Positions 9,399 to 18,943 of a stretch of 64,000 nucleotides of DNA are shown here, in pieces; positions within the stretch are counted from its first letter, which is position 1; each line of letters opens with the position of its first letter. A program made the position numbers and the translations under genes. The stretch comes from Rufibacter latericius (GTDB lineage: Bacteria; Bacteroidota; Bacteroidia; Cytophagales; Hymenobacteraceae): positions 62,001 through 126,000 of the forward strand of contig NZ_RJJD01000008.1 of NCBI RefSeq assembly GCF_003721515.1, written 5' to 3'. The notes under the pieces were generated by a model that worked only from the letters and a program-made list of their open reading frames with translations, had not been told where the DNA came from and did no database searches.

Positions 9399-9450
9399 CC
9401 TAATAAATAAAACGCCTGCTGTACAAACAGCAGGCGTTTTATTTATTAGG
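9399..9450. terminator. Bidirectional terminator, 24-bp perfect stem
   Basis: Arms 9399-9422 and 9427-9450 are exact reverse complements around a 4-nt loop (ACAA). The GC core GCCTGCTGT is flanked by AT-rich segments, so either strand gives a stem followed by a U-rich run. It separates the convergent folA and porU transcripts. Confidence 0.92.
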
Positions 9451-9499
9451 TGTTCTATCTTAAAGCCGATTAAGGGAAAATAGCCTCAAATCGCTCTCT

Positions 9500-12400
9500 C
9501 TATCTCAGGATGTAAATCTTTCCGTAGCCGTTCTTAAAGGCTTTGTCTCCGGCAGTGTAACGGTGTTTCGTTTCCTCGGCACTGTTTTCCATCACCACCC
9601 GGTAGAGGTACACGCCGTTAGCCAGTTTGTCCCCGAACTCATCGGTTCCGTCCCAGGCGAACTCAGACACGTTGTTGCCAATTTTGATCGGCCCTAGTTC
9701 CTCTTTCTGGATCTCCCTGATCACTTTACCCGTCATGGTCATGATCTGGAGCTTCATCTTATCAGGAACAGAGCTGCCCGTCAGGGTGAAAACGAACCTG
9801 GTTTTTGACGAGAATGGGTTAGGGTACGGATAGAAGCTGGTAATGGTGGAAGCATTTACTACCTCAAAGTTCACACTGTACCGCTCGCTTCCGGCCCGTT
9901 GACCTAAGGCGTCAAACCCTTGTACTTCCAGCGTGTACTTCCCGTCCGCCAGTTTTTCGGGGTGATACTCTACCCGGAAATCGTTTTTATCATCGGCCGG
10001 ATACCACTGGATCTTAGAATCAGTGCTAACATCAATTTCCTCGAACTGGCCCCCGTCCTTCTTCAGGTACACTTTCATGGAAGCTGGATCAGTGATCGGG
10101 ATTTTGCGGTAGTTGTCTTTCAGGACCATGCTGATCAAAGGGCTTGGAGAAACGATGTCACCATCCAGGATTCGTACCCCATCAAAAACCACATCCAGCA
10201 CCGGAGGCATCCCCGCGGAAAGGCTTACATTGAAAGGCACCTCCAACGTGTTATTGAAGTAGGATTGCTCCGGTAGAATCCGTGGGTTTACCGTTACGCG
10301 CAGTCTATTGGCTCCTTTCATGTTCAGGGTAGAGAATTTATGGTTAAAGAAAACCGTGTCTTCTTTTTGCAAAGCCTCCACCTTAAAGGTTTTTACCGTT
10401 TTTACGCCGTTCTCCTCAAACAGAGTGGTTTCTACCGTAAGTGAATCATCAAAATTCACTTGACTGATATTGTGGAAAGCGTACCGCAGATTTACTTCAC
10501 CGTTGGCCGCCTGCTCAGAGAGCTTTTCATACTTATCCAGCCCAACCAAATCAGGACGAATGAGCCCTTCCGGAACTCCCTCGTACAACACGGTCCACTC
10601 TTTCAGCTGAGGAGCCGTTCTCTGCGTTGCGTCTTTCAACGTCAGTTTCAATCTCAGGTATGGATACGTAGTAGCGCTTACTCCCGCTAAACTGAAGTTT
10701 GAGGAAGTTACATTAGAAGAAAGAACGGTTTCCTGCGAATTTTGGTCAACCCCTATCACATCTAGCTGGTAGCTGTCTGATGGCTCCAATTTCATCTGGT
10801 GATGCAGCGACTTCCATTCTTTGGCCGGCCCGATGATGGTGGAGGTTAAACCACCTTGAGATTCCTGAGAATTGATTTGTTTCTCTATCCTCACGGTCTG
10901 CATGTTCCGAGGAGTAAGATCAGTTGGAGTATAACTCATCTCAGTGGCAGTGCCGGGGGCACTTCCTTTCCGACCGACGATTGCAAAGGGATCACCCGTA
11001 ATTAGCTGATCAATCAAGGAGGAGCCAATTGTCTTAAAGGCTGCTTTGAGACTCGCACTCATGGTAGAATAAGGAACATTGCTCATCCCAACCATTGCTA
11101 CATGGTATCCTTCAGGGATAGTGTTTAGAAAGTTCTCGAGTTTGGTTAGATTGGCTGCTTGCCTCAAATCGTTGAAATGGTACACAAACTTTGGATCAGT
11201 TCCACAGATTGAAGCAAATCCTGAAGGAGCATCTAAAGGCTCTAGGGTTTTATCGTTCAATACTATGGCCATCATGTTTGGACGATTTGTATTACAATCT
11301 GCCTCAATGGTTTTAAAATTATCTAAGAAGATTCCGTACGGTGGATAATTGAAGGGTTGGCCTCCGCCCACGCCTTTTACCTCAAATACTCTGAAAGTTG
11401 GAGCAAATGCGAACGTTTTGCTTTGAACTTGTTCTACCAGGTTCTGCTTTTCAGCTTTTTGCACCTGGCCAAATCCTTTCTGAGACCAACCAGAAGGGCT
11501 ATCAGGGATGTACCTAAAAGAACTAGCGGTCCAAAGGGTATCTTCTTCATTGGTACTAGTCTCATAACGCACTCTCCAATAATAAACCGCACTATCTTTA
11601 GAAGTTGTATTTTCTGGAAGAGTAAATTCCCATAATGGCATTAATGCGGCTTGCACCACCTGAGATTTTTTCCATGCACTAGAGAAGGTATGAACGGTAT
11701 CAATTTCAAATTGGTATCCGCGCGGCCGAGTCAACAAATCCGTTGATTGGGCTATCAACTTCACGGTTCTGTCCTTTACAATGGAATACTCCTGGGGACC
11801 TAAAGCCAATACCCCGCTTTTTGAAAAGAAATATTCAATGGTAGAGACGTTATTTTCTTCGTTTAGCTCATCGATTAAATTGGAATGATCCAATGCAATG
11901 GTGAATGTATTTACACCTGCTCCGTCTAGGGTCTTAGATTCTAATTCTACCTGTACGGTATCCCGGTAGTAAATGGGGGCTACTTTGATTGTGTCATATA
12001 AATATTCCACCCCATTTTCTAATTTCCTGTTTATTGAAACATAGAAGGTATCTAGGTTTACTCTACCATAGTTCCGGATGTCTAGTTTTAGAATAAACTT
12101 TTCTGAACTTGCTGTTACTTTAGATCCATCAACTGAATGAAGGGTAGCACCTCCATTTGCAACAGCATAATCGGCTTTTTGAGGACCAATCAAGCGCAAA
12201 GCTGGATCTGCTTGTAATACCATTTGCATGTTCATCGCAACGGCATTTTCTCCACTTATCCGATCTGAGGTTAATTCAATGGCCCTCTGATGTTGATCAC
12301 CCAAAGGTTTGGAGAGGTAGGAAGAATCTCCATAAGCAGTGGTATAGAAGTTAGTAGAAAAGATATTCAATAGGGAGGGATAACCATAACTATCATGGGC

Positions 12401-14488
12401 CAAAAAGGAGATTGCACCTTTATTGGCTGTTAATAACCAGTCTTCTCCAAAAGTTCGGCCATTGGTAAAGGTATTTCCAGCGTTACACCCGTTCATTAAA
12501 ATCATTGGGTATTTGCCGTTGTTATTATATCCGTTTACCACATCCGATACCCTTCCAATATCTAGATCAGACACAGTAGAAGAGCTATGCCCAAAAAATG
12601 TAATTAAGGAAAGACCCGAATTCAGTTCCCTGGCAATGTTAAGTGTATCTAAACCACCTGAAGAGCTTCTGATTTTAGTTAATACATTAGCTCCTAACCA
12701 TACACCTTCCGCGATACGCTCAAAACCCCGCATATATGAAAGAAGGGTACGTTGCTCCTCTCCACTACTTCCTACCAAGTGAAGCATATTTTTTCTCCAA
12801 TCAAGATTGTAAGGAAGGCTTTCATGCGTTTTAACCTTAGAGAGATAATCCAAAACTTCTTGCGGAGTACTTGCGGGGAGACGTCCTGTTGCCACTTTAG
12901 GTACATAGTTTCCTGCTTCCCAATCAGAAGTATAGAACACGTCGGATCCTGGAGTTCCACCAGTGGGCACCAAATCTTGATACGCAAGAGAGGAAGGATT
13001 TTTCCTTACATTGATATTATCCGCCTCTAACCCTTTACCTAGTAAAAACAAATACTGGGGCTTACCATTCGCCAACATGTATTTCATGAACCGCCTAATG
13101 GCTGCAGATGATTTATCACCATAAAAAAACTGGTCATAAATACTATTGACATCAACCACCATGGTATCATAACCACCTCCCGCTATCGATGCTCTATAAG
13201 AAGCGTACTCTAAAACCGGATTAGAAGAAGATCCAATCGCTTGCATCAGCCTTTTATGGGTAACAATTATATATTCTGCAGCGTTATTAGCAAAAGTTTT
13301 AAATTTAACTTCTTGGACTGATGACGGAATCAAGGCCGGTCCTGACCAAAGAAATCCTTTTCTTGGAGTATTAGAAGTAGATGGAAAAACAAACCCTTTC
13401 TGTGTTCCATTCATCACGCCCTCTATCCTATGTACATTGGTAGGGGTGGTCACATCATAACCTATAGCATTCCCTGCCATTGTTCCTTCAAAAGTATAAT
13501 ACAAGGGGGTTGAAGTACCAGTAGTTGCAGATGCAAAGGATAGTGAAGATGTAGAAATTACAGTCCGCTGCGGATATGAAACCTTCACATAAGCAACTCT
13601 ATAGGCTCCAGTCCCACTTTTCGGAATAAACCTGATGACAAGAGAACCATTAGCTGGTATGTCTGAAAACTCCAACGTAAAGGTACGCTTAGCGGAAGAG
13701 TATAAAGCAGTTTGAACATTTCCCAATAATCTTGAGGTTGAACCATTCACAGCATACACCTCCACGTCTGGGACAGTAGCATTAGAGCCTGCAACTGACA
13801 CTTCAACATTAGGTTTAGAGCCTTGGCTATTTAAATTGACAATACCGTCAACAGTCACATTGCGGGTACCAGAAGAGGAAGTTGACATAAAACCCTCACC
13901 TTCATCTGACCAAGACATGTAATTCTCTCCATATCGTTTACCCCTAGAGTATTGATCAGTAAGTTGAACCAAGCGAGTTTGCCATAGCCAAGGCTCAGCT
14001 GTGAGTCCGGTTGGTGAAGTACTTTGAATTTGCATACGATTCTTCACACCAGCACCTGACCAAGTTAAAAAATAGGCAGCTGTATCTGTATAAAGACTGT
14101 AGAATGGATTAACCTGATGTTCGGGATTTTTATACAACTCCTTGTCCAGGGCCCCGTCATTCTGCTCCCCATAAAACTCAATGAAGTCATTGGCGTCAAA
14201 AGAACCGTCTGCCTCGCCCTCCACATGAATGGAGACTTCTTGGCCGCGGCGGTAGAGTTGGAAGTTACGCGGGTCTACCCCGTTGATGCCGGCGGCTTGC
14301 AGATAGGCTTTGTCTAAGCGGTAAATGCCGGTGGTGGGCACTTTTATTTTGTAGTACTTCTGGCTGTAGTTGATCCACTCATTTCCATAGACCACCTGCT
14401 GCGCTGAGGCATGTTGGGTGGAACCCAGCAGAACAAGAGAAAAGAAAGTGGCTAAAAGAAAATACTTAAAGGAGTAAGGTGTCTTCAT
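9500..14488 (-). CDS. porU: T9SS sortase PorU (C25 gingipain-like peptidase)
   Basis: Outer-membrane-associated cysteine protease of the type IX secretion system. It cuts the C-terminal sorting domain from secreted cargo and helps attach it to the surface. The start at 14488 places a clean signal peptide first (MKTPYSFKYFLLATFF... cut near HASA), 19 nt after the porV stop; an upstream in-frame ATG at 14536 would overlap porV. The 1662 residues contain the C25 catalytic pair His634 (FFGHSSS) and Cys668 (NGCNAG). A C-terminal FlgD-like Ig segment has the PYPNPFS and FAWDGTDEFGDKLANGVYLYR motifs. The middle of the gene is markedly more AT-rich than its ends. Confidence 0.93.
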   Translation of the reverse strand: MKTPYSFKYFLLATFFSLVLLGSTQHASAQQVVYGNEWINYSQKYYKIKVPTTGIYRLDKAYLQAAGINGVDPRNFQLYRRGQEVSIHVEGEADGSFDANDFIEFYGEQNDGALDKELYKNPEHQVNPFYSLYTDTAAYFLTWSGAGVKNRMQIQSTSPTGLTAEPWLWQTRLVQLTDQYSRGKRYGENYMSWSDEGEGFMSTSSSGTRNVTVDGIVNLNSQGSKPNVEVSVAGSNATVPDVEVYAVNGSTSRLLGNVQTALYSSAKRTFTLEFSDIPANGSLVIRFIPKSGTGAYRVAYVKVSYPQRTVISTSSLSFASATTGTSTPLYYTFEGTMAGNAIGYDVTTPTNVHRIEGVMNGTQKGFVFPSTSNTPRKGFLWSGPALIPSSVQEVKFKTFANNAAEYIIVTHKRLMQAIGSSSNPVLEYASYRASIAGGGYDTMVVDVNSIYDQFFYGDKSSAAIRRFMKYMLANGKPQYLFLLGKGLEADNINVRKNPSSLAYQDLVPTGGTPGSDVFYTSDWEAGNYVPKVATGRLPASTPQEVLDYLSKVKTHESLPYNLDWRKNMLHLVGSSGEEQRTLLSYMRGFERIAEGVWLGANVLTKIRSSSGGLDTLNIARELNSGLSLITFFGHSSSTVSDLDIGRVSDVVNGYNNNGKYPMILMNGCNAGNTFTNGRTFGEDWLLTANKGAISFLAHDSYGYPSLLNIFSTNFYTTAYGDSSYLSKPLGDQHQRAIELTSDRISGENAVAMNMQMVLQADPALRLIGPQKADYAVANGGATLHSVDGSKVTASSEKFILKLDIRNYGRVNLDTFYVSINRKLENGVEYLYDTIKVAPIYYRDTVQVELESKTLDGAGVNTFTIALDHSNLIDELNEENNVSTIEYFFSKSGVLALGPQEYSIVKDRTVKLIAQSTDLLTRPRGYQFEIDTVHTFSSAWKKSQVVQAALMPLWEFTLPENTTSKDSAVYYWRVRYETSTNEEDTLWTASSFRYIPDSPSGWSQKGFGQVQKAEKQNLVEQVQSKTFAFAPTFRVFEVKGVGGGQPFNYPPYGIFLDNFKTIEADCNTNRPNMMAIVLNDKTLEPLDAPSGFASICGTDPKFVYHFNDLRQAANLTKLENFLNTIPEGYHVAMVGMSNVPYSTMSASLKAAFKTIGSSLIDQLITGDPFAIVGRKGSAPGTATEMSYTPTDLTPRNMQTVRIEKQINSQESQGGLTSTIIGPAKEWKSLHHQMKLEPSDSYQLDVIGVDQNSQETVLSSNVTSSNFSLAGVSATTYPYLRLKLTLKDATQRTAPQLKEWTVLYEGVPEGLIRPDLVGLDKYEKLSEQAANGEVNLRYAFHNISQVNFDDSLTVETTLFEENGVKTVKTFKVEALQKEDTVFFNHKFSTLNMKGANRLRVTVNPRILPEQSYFNNTLEVPFNVSLSAGMPPVLDVVFDGVRILDGDIVSPSPLISMVLKDNYRKIPITDPASMKVYLKKDGGQFEEIDVSTDSKIQWYPADDKNDFRVEYHPEKLADGKYTLEVQGFDALGQRAGSERYSVNFEVVNASTITSFYPYPNPFSSKTRFVFTLTGSSVPDKMKLQIMTMTGKVIREIQKEELGPIKIGNNVSEFAWDGTDEFGDKLANGVYLYRVVMENSAEETKHRYTAGDKAFKNGYGKIYILR

Positions 14489-14507
14489 AAAGGTTCGCAC
14501 ACGAAAA

Positions 14508-15587
14508 TCAATCAAAACTATAGGCCAAAGAAACAATCACGGAGGAGACCTGGGAATTGTCGGAAACTTTGGACAAGGCAAGGTCCAATTGCAGGCCGCG
14601 AGTGGCCACGCCTATCCCGAAGTTGGGTTGCACTTTCCAACTGCTTTTTCCGTTGAGGTCTTCTATTTCCTGCACGTTATTGAAACCTCCGCGCAGAAAC
14701 ACAGAATTGGCATAACCTACCTCCAAACCTACTTTTGGGTCAACAGATACCACTCCGCTTGAAATCAACGTATTTCTTTTCCCATCGGTGGTTACTTCCA
14801 GATCAGTGGCTACCAGGGCAGAAAACTTATTGGCGAATTGGAAGGAACGGCCAACCCCCAGAATCAGGCGAGGCAGGGTTACCTCTATGCTGTTGGCGTT
14901 GAACGACTCCTCTTCTTGCAGGTAGGTGGCTTCCAATTCATCGGGGTTCAGTTTCCAGGCAGTAAAGGTGGTGGTGATATCTTTGGCCATCAAACCAAAT
15001 TGCCAGTTCCCCCGACGAAGTTGGGCACCGGCATCGATCCCGAAGCCCCAGGCGTTGGCGAACTTTCCTACGTTGCGGTAGATGATTTTAGCACTCGCAC
15101 CCAAAGTAAGGCCTTTGATGAGGTTGCTTTGGCGGGCGTAGGAAGCGAGAAAGGCATAATCAGCCACGGAGAAGAACTCAATGCTGTCATACTGAATGGC
15201 GCCGTACTCATTCTGAAGACGTCTGGTGTCGGCGATGTCATCAACCCCCACCCGAATCACCGAGAAAGCCAGCGCGCTGGTGGAGTCCAGATTAGTGGCG
15301 TAAGAACCGTAGTCGTTTTTGATGATGCCGGCGAAAAGCTCAGAGTGCATGTACACGGCATTGTGGCGTTTGGGCAAACCCACCAACCCAGCCGGGTTCC
15401 AGAAACCGGCGGTGGCATCACGCACGATGGCTGACTGCACGCTACCCATCCCCAGGGCTCTGGCCCCTACCCCAATATTGAGGAATTCGTTGCTGTACTT
15501 TGGCGCAGAGATTTTCTGAGCCTGGACAGGATCAGGAAAAAGGAGGTAAGTAAGAAGGCAAAAGAGGGGTACTAGTTTTTTGACCAT
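14508..15587 (-). CDS. porV: T9SS outer-membrane shuttle protein PorV
   Basis: FadL-like outer-membrane barrel that carries T9SS cargo from the translocon to PorU. The 359 residues start with a signal peptide ending near VQAQ. The conserved PorV N-terminus follows (SNEFLNIGVGARALGMG, then DATAGFWNPAGL). The rest alternates beta strands and ends in a hydrophobic strand, SLAYSFD. It precedes porU on the same strand with a 19-nt gap, the usual porV-porU order. Core translocon genes (sov, gldKLMN) are not in the window. Confidence 0.93.
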   Translation of the reverse strand: MVKKLVPLFCLLTYLLFPDPVQAQKISAPKYSNEFLNIGVGARALGMGSVQSAIVRDATAGFWNPAGLVGLPKRHNAVYMHSELFAGIIKNDYGSYATNLDSTSALAFSVIRVGVDDIADTRRLQNEYGAIQYDSIEFFSVADYAFLASYARQSNLIKGLTLGASAKIIYRNVGKFANAWGFGIDAGAQLRRGNWQFGLMAKDITTTFTAWKLNPDELEATYLQEEESFNANSIEVTLPRLILGVGRSFQFANKFSALVATDLEVTTDGKRNTLISSGVVSVDPKVGLEVGYANSVFLRGGFNNVQEIEDLNGKSSWKVQPNFGIGVATRGLQLDLALSKVSDNSQVSSVIVSLAYSFD

Positions 15588-15811
15588 AAAATATAGTTAT
15601 ACGTCATATACGGAATTAACATGTAAAGATAGTGCTATCCGCCTACATTATAACAACATTACTTTAGCGCTTAATACACTCTCTGAGCAAGTTCTGTTCC
15701 ATTATTCTCCTATTTTCTTCTTTGTTCCCCGCCTATTGAAAGCAAAGCCTCTTTCAGTACTTCCCGCATGCTTTTTCCACTCCTAAACAACAACAAAAAA
15801 TAAATTTCACC

Positions 15812-15848
15812 AGTACCTTGTTTTACATAGTACCTTCTTATATATTTG
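15812..15848 (+). promoter_or_regulatory. padR promoter with a direct repeat
   Basis: A Bacteroidota-type promoter: TTG at 15818-15820, 20 nt, then TATATTTG (TAnnTTTG) at 15841-15848, placing transcription about 20 nt upstream of the padR ATG. An exact 8-nt direct repeat AGTACCTT (15812-15819 and 15829-15836, offset 17 nt) overlaps the -33 region and spacer. It is a candidate operator for autoregulation by PadR; that role is inference. Confidence 0.6.
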
Positions 15849-15873
15849 TATCAATAATTCAGACTCACAGACC

Positions 15874-16212
15874 ATGAAAGTAGAAAACACACAAGTGCAG
15901 ATGCGGAAAGGGATTCTGGAGTACTGCATTCTGGAAATCATCGCCCGCGGAGAGGCCTACGCCTCTGACATGCTGGAGGAGCTGACTGCTGCCAAGATGA
16001 TTGTAGTGGAAGGGACGCTTTACCCATTACTGACCAGATTGAAGAACGCCGGCCTCTTAGACTATTCCTGGGTGGAATCCACCTCAGGGCCACCCCGCAA
16101 GTATTACAAACTCACCACCACCGGTACCGAGTTTCTAGAGCAACTCCGCCTTACCTGGCTGGAACTGGTAGACTCCACCACCTTCATCATCAACCGCAAG
16201 AAATCCAACTAG
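15874..16212 (+). CDS. PadR family transcriptional regulator
   Basis: 112-residue DNA-binding protein with a winged helix-turn-helix. The PadR core reads KGILEYCILEIIARGEAYASDMLEEL, then EGTLYPLLTRLKNAGLLDYSWVES and the wing PPRKYYKLT. PadR proteins usually repress a neighbouring membrane or efflux gene and themselves. The next gene starts only 2 nt after its stop, so this is a two-gene operon in which PadR probably controls the PspC-type membrane protein, a pairing common in Bacteroidota. Confidence 0.92.
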   Translation: MKVENTQVQMRKGILEYCILEIIARGEAYASDMLEELTAAKMIVVEGTLYPLLTRLKNAGLLDYSWVESTSGPPRKYYKLTTTGTEFLEQLRLTWLELVDSTTFIINRKKSN

Positions 16213-16214
16213 CC

Positions 16215-18695
16215 ATGAAAAAGAATATAAGTGTCAACTTGCAAGGCATGATCTTCCACGTGGAGGAAGACGGCTACGAGATGTTGAGCCAGTACCTTGC
16301 CGCCATAAAGACGTACTTCTCCACGTATGAGGGGCACGAGGAGATTGTGGCAGACATTGAGTCACGCATCGCGGAGATCTTCTTCGCCCGCCTGAACCCT
16401 GGCAAGCAGGTCATCACCCGCGAAGACGTGCAGGGGCTCATCGCTCAGATGGGAACCATCGCCGATTTTGAAACCGTGGAAGCCGAAGAGGCCGAAGCTG
16501 CCTCCGCCAGAGCACACGGCAACACCACCCCGCCTACGTTTGAGGCTGCCCCTAAAGAGCATAAACGCCTTTACCGCGACATAAACCGCAAAATGCTAGC
16601 CGGAGTGGCCGCAGGAATCGCCAATTACCTGCAAATGGATCCGCTTTGGGTAAGACTGGCCTTTGTGGTGCTGGTGTTAGGTGTGCCGTTTACCGGTGGC
16701 TTTACCTTATTTGGGGTTATACTTTATGCCATATGCTGGGCGGCTTTGCCTAAAAACGCCGCTTTGCCAGATGTACCCGTACGCAAACTGTTCCGTGACC
16801 CGGTAGACAAGAAACTGGGTGGAGTTGCCAGCGGTATGGCCATCTACTTCGGCACAGATGTAGCCATCATCCGGTTACTGTTCCTAGTGCTGTTCCTGGT
16901 TGGTGGTTTCGGGCTTATCCCTTATATCATCCTTTGGATTGCTGTTCCTGAGGCCAAAACCATAACAGAGCGGGTGCAAATGCAGGGAAACCCCGTCACG
17001 CTCTCCAGTATAGAAGAATCGGTTAAAAACAACTTGAACATGCAGGACGCTAACGGGCAGGAGAGCACCTTAGCCAAAGTCCTTTTGTTCCCGGTACGTT
17101 TGGTGTCTCAGGTCATCCAGGCTTTGTCCAGAATATTGAACCCGATCCTGGGCTTTCTGATAACGTTGGTGCGGGTATTTGCCGGCCTCTTGATGATGGT
17201 GGTTTCCGGAGCCTTTATGGTGGCCCTGCTTACCGCTCTTATGACCGGATTAGGCATCTTTGATCAGCCTGACTATGTCAACTTTGGCGAGATTCCGGTA
17301 ACGGCTTTCTTAAATGCGGTGCCTTCCTGGTTAATCTGGGCTGCATTCTTCGCAGGTATCATTCCAGCCTTGCTCCTGTTCTTGCTGGGTGTGGGCTTGC
17401 TGGCGAGACGCTTCCTGTTGCGCCCCACCGTGGGTTGGTCCATGCTGGGCGTATGGCTTCTGGCCGTGGCTGCCTTGCTTAGCGGTATCGCGTTAACGGC
17501 GCGTCATTTCCAGGAATCTGGTGAATACGCCACCGAACAGACGTTCCCGGCCGCTGCCTATCCTACCATGGTTTTCAACATCAGAGACACGAACCACAGC
17601 TACGGACACCGCATGAACGTACGGCTGGAAGGATACAACGGCACCGACATTAAAGTGGTGCAGACCTACAAATCACACGGCCTGAATGAGGAAGACGCTA
17701 TCAAGAACGCCCAGATGATTGCCTACAAAATGGTGCAGCAAGACTCGGTGATTCGGTTCGATGATGCGTTCACCTTCAAGCCAAACGCCATCTTCCGGGA
17801 TCAGAACCTGGAGTTGACCGTGATGATTCCCGAGGGCAAGAAGCTTCGGTTCTCTGAAGGATACGCTGACCACTTCTCGGATGAGATCACCAACGGCGAA
17901 TACTACTCTGGTGACCTGGCGGGCAACACCTGGGAGATGAGAAACGGACGCCTCAGATGCCTTACCTGCAGCGTGGTAGACACCACCGCCGGAACATCAA
18001 CCAGACGCCCTGCCGGTGGATTAGACGATGACTTAACCATTCTGAAAGACGAATACGCGGGCATCTCAAAGATCTACAACGTGCGGGATTTCAGCGAGAT
18101 TGAGGCCGGTGGCGCCTACCACATCAGAGTACGGATGTCTCCCCGCCACTCTGTTCGGGTAACCGGATCAGAAAGTGAACTGGAGAAGCTGCAGTTGCGC
18201 GTGCAGAACGGCGTATTGAAGATCAACCGTGAAAGTGAGTTCCTCCGCCTTTGGGATACAAACAAAAACGCTGTTCTCATTGAGGTGGAAACCCCAGACC
18301 TGAATTCAGTTGACTTCGGCGGAGCCGCCAAAGCCGAGATCATCGGGTTTGCCCCAGATAACTTCTCCATCAAGCAAACGGGAGCCAGCGAATTGGCTAT
18401 CAATATCAGCACCAGCCATCTGGACATTGACCTGAGCGGAGCTGCAAGAACCAACCTGAAAGGTTTTGTTGACGAACTCTCCATTGATGCAAGCGGCGCC
18501 AGCAGAATTGAGGCTTCGCAGTTAGTGGCCCAGGGCGCTTCTGTAGACGTAAGCGGCGCAAGCCAAAGCGTGGTAAATGTGCAGAAACACCTGAGAGCCG
18601 ATGCCAGTGGCGCCAGCTCAGTCCAATATCTGGGCGAGGTGCAACAAGTAGAAATGAACCAGTCTGGCGGCTCTCGCATTAGCCGCCGCAGATAA
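16215..18695 (+). CDS. PspC/DUF2807 membrane protein
   Basis: Large inner-membrane protein of 826 residues. In order: a cytoplasmic N-terminal domain (1-80) resembling sensor-associated helical domains; two PspC domains at about 112-170 and 185-250, each with a membrane helix pair; further membrane helices around 305-340, 372-400 and 412-432; then a C-terminal head-GIN/DUF2807 beta-helix domain (about 620-820) with repeated SGAA/SGAS turns. PspC domains respond to membrane stress in the phage-shock system. DUF2807 domains are normally exported, so the C-terminus is probably periplasmic. It is co-transcribed with padR. The function is not established. Confidence 0.85.
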   Translation: MKKNISVNLQGMIFHVEEDGYEMLSQYLAAIKTYFSTYEGHEEIVADIESRIAEIFFARLNPGKQVITREDVQGLIAQMGTIADFETVEAEEAEAASARAHGNTTPPTFEAAPKEHKRLYRDINRKMLAGVAAGIANYLQMDPLWVRLAFVVLVLGVPFTGGFTLFGVILYAICWAALPKNAALPDVPVRKLFRDPVDKKLGGVASGMAIYFGTDVAIIRLLFLVLFLVGGFGLIPYIILWIAVPEAKTITERVQMQGNPVTLSSIEESVKNNLNMQDANGQESTLAKVLLFPVRLVSQVIQALSRILNPILGFLITLVRVFAGLLMMVVSGAFMVALLTALMTGLGIFDQPDYVNFGEIPVTAFLNAVPSWLIWAAFFAGIIPALLLFLLGVGLLARRFLLRPTVGWSMLGVWLLAVAALLSGIALTARHFQESGEYATEQTFPAAAYPTMVFNIRDTNHSYGHRMNVRLEGYNGTDIKVVQTYKSHGLNEEDAIKNAQMIAYKMVQQDSVIRFDDAFTFKPNAIFRDQNLELTVMIPEGKKLRFSEGYADHFSDEITNGEYYSGDLAGNTWEMRNGRLRCLTCSVVDTTAGTSTRRPAGGLDDDLTILKDEYAGISKIYNVRDFSEIEAGGAYHIRVRMSPRHSVRVTGSESELEKLQLRVQNGVLKINRESEFLRLWDTNKNAVLIEVETPDLNSVDFGGAAKAEIIGFAPDNFSIKQTGASELAINISTSHLDIDLSGAARTNLKGFVDELSIDASGASRIEASQLVAQGASVDVSGASQSVVNVQKHLRADASGASSVQYLGEVQQVEMNQSGGSRISRRR

Positions 18696-18698
18696 GTG

Positions 18699-18736
18699 CT
18701 GTTTAGGGCCGGTTTTGCTAAAACAGGCCTAAACAG
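18699..18736. repeat. Intergenic palindrome, copy C
   Basis: 38-nt palindrome, arms CTGTTTAGGGCC and GGCCTAAACAG, 3 nt after the stop of the PspC-type gene. One of the best-conserved copies. Confidence 0.85.
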
Positions 18737-18784
18737 ATAGACACCAAAAGCTCTCTTTCTGGATTTCTTGAGAAGCTTTTGTAT

Positions 18785-18823
18785 AAGGAGGACGCGCTAC
18801 TGGCAAAGTCCTCCTTTCTTTCC
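18785..18823 (+). terminator. Probable terminator of padR-pspC
   Basis: Stem AAGGAGGAC (18785-18793) with GTCCTCCTT (18808-18816) and a following pyrimidine-rich CTTTCCCC run. Confidence 0.6.
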
Positions 18824-18943
18824 CCTCTTTTGCGTTGACTTCTAAGGTGCTGAATTTTCCTACGCTAATCAGCCTTTCCTCCCTCACGTTCCAGTGAGCT
18901 CTGTTCCTGACTTAGACTTCAGTTCTCCAAACGCATTCCTTTT

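Noticed and set aside
9500-14536. Longer porU starting at 14536
   Set aside because: Would overlap porV and place 16 residues before a clean signal peptide; 14488 preferred.
15588-15786. 68-codon plus-strand frame between porV and padR
   Set aside because: Hydrophobic translation of AT-rich promoter DNA; no start context or homology.
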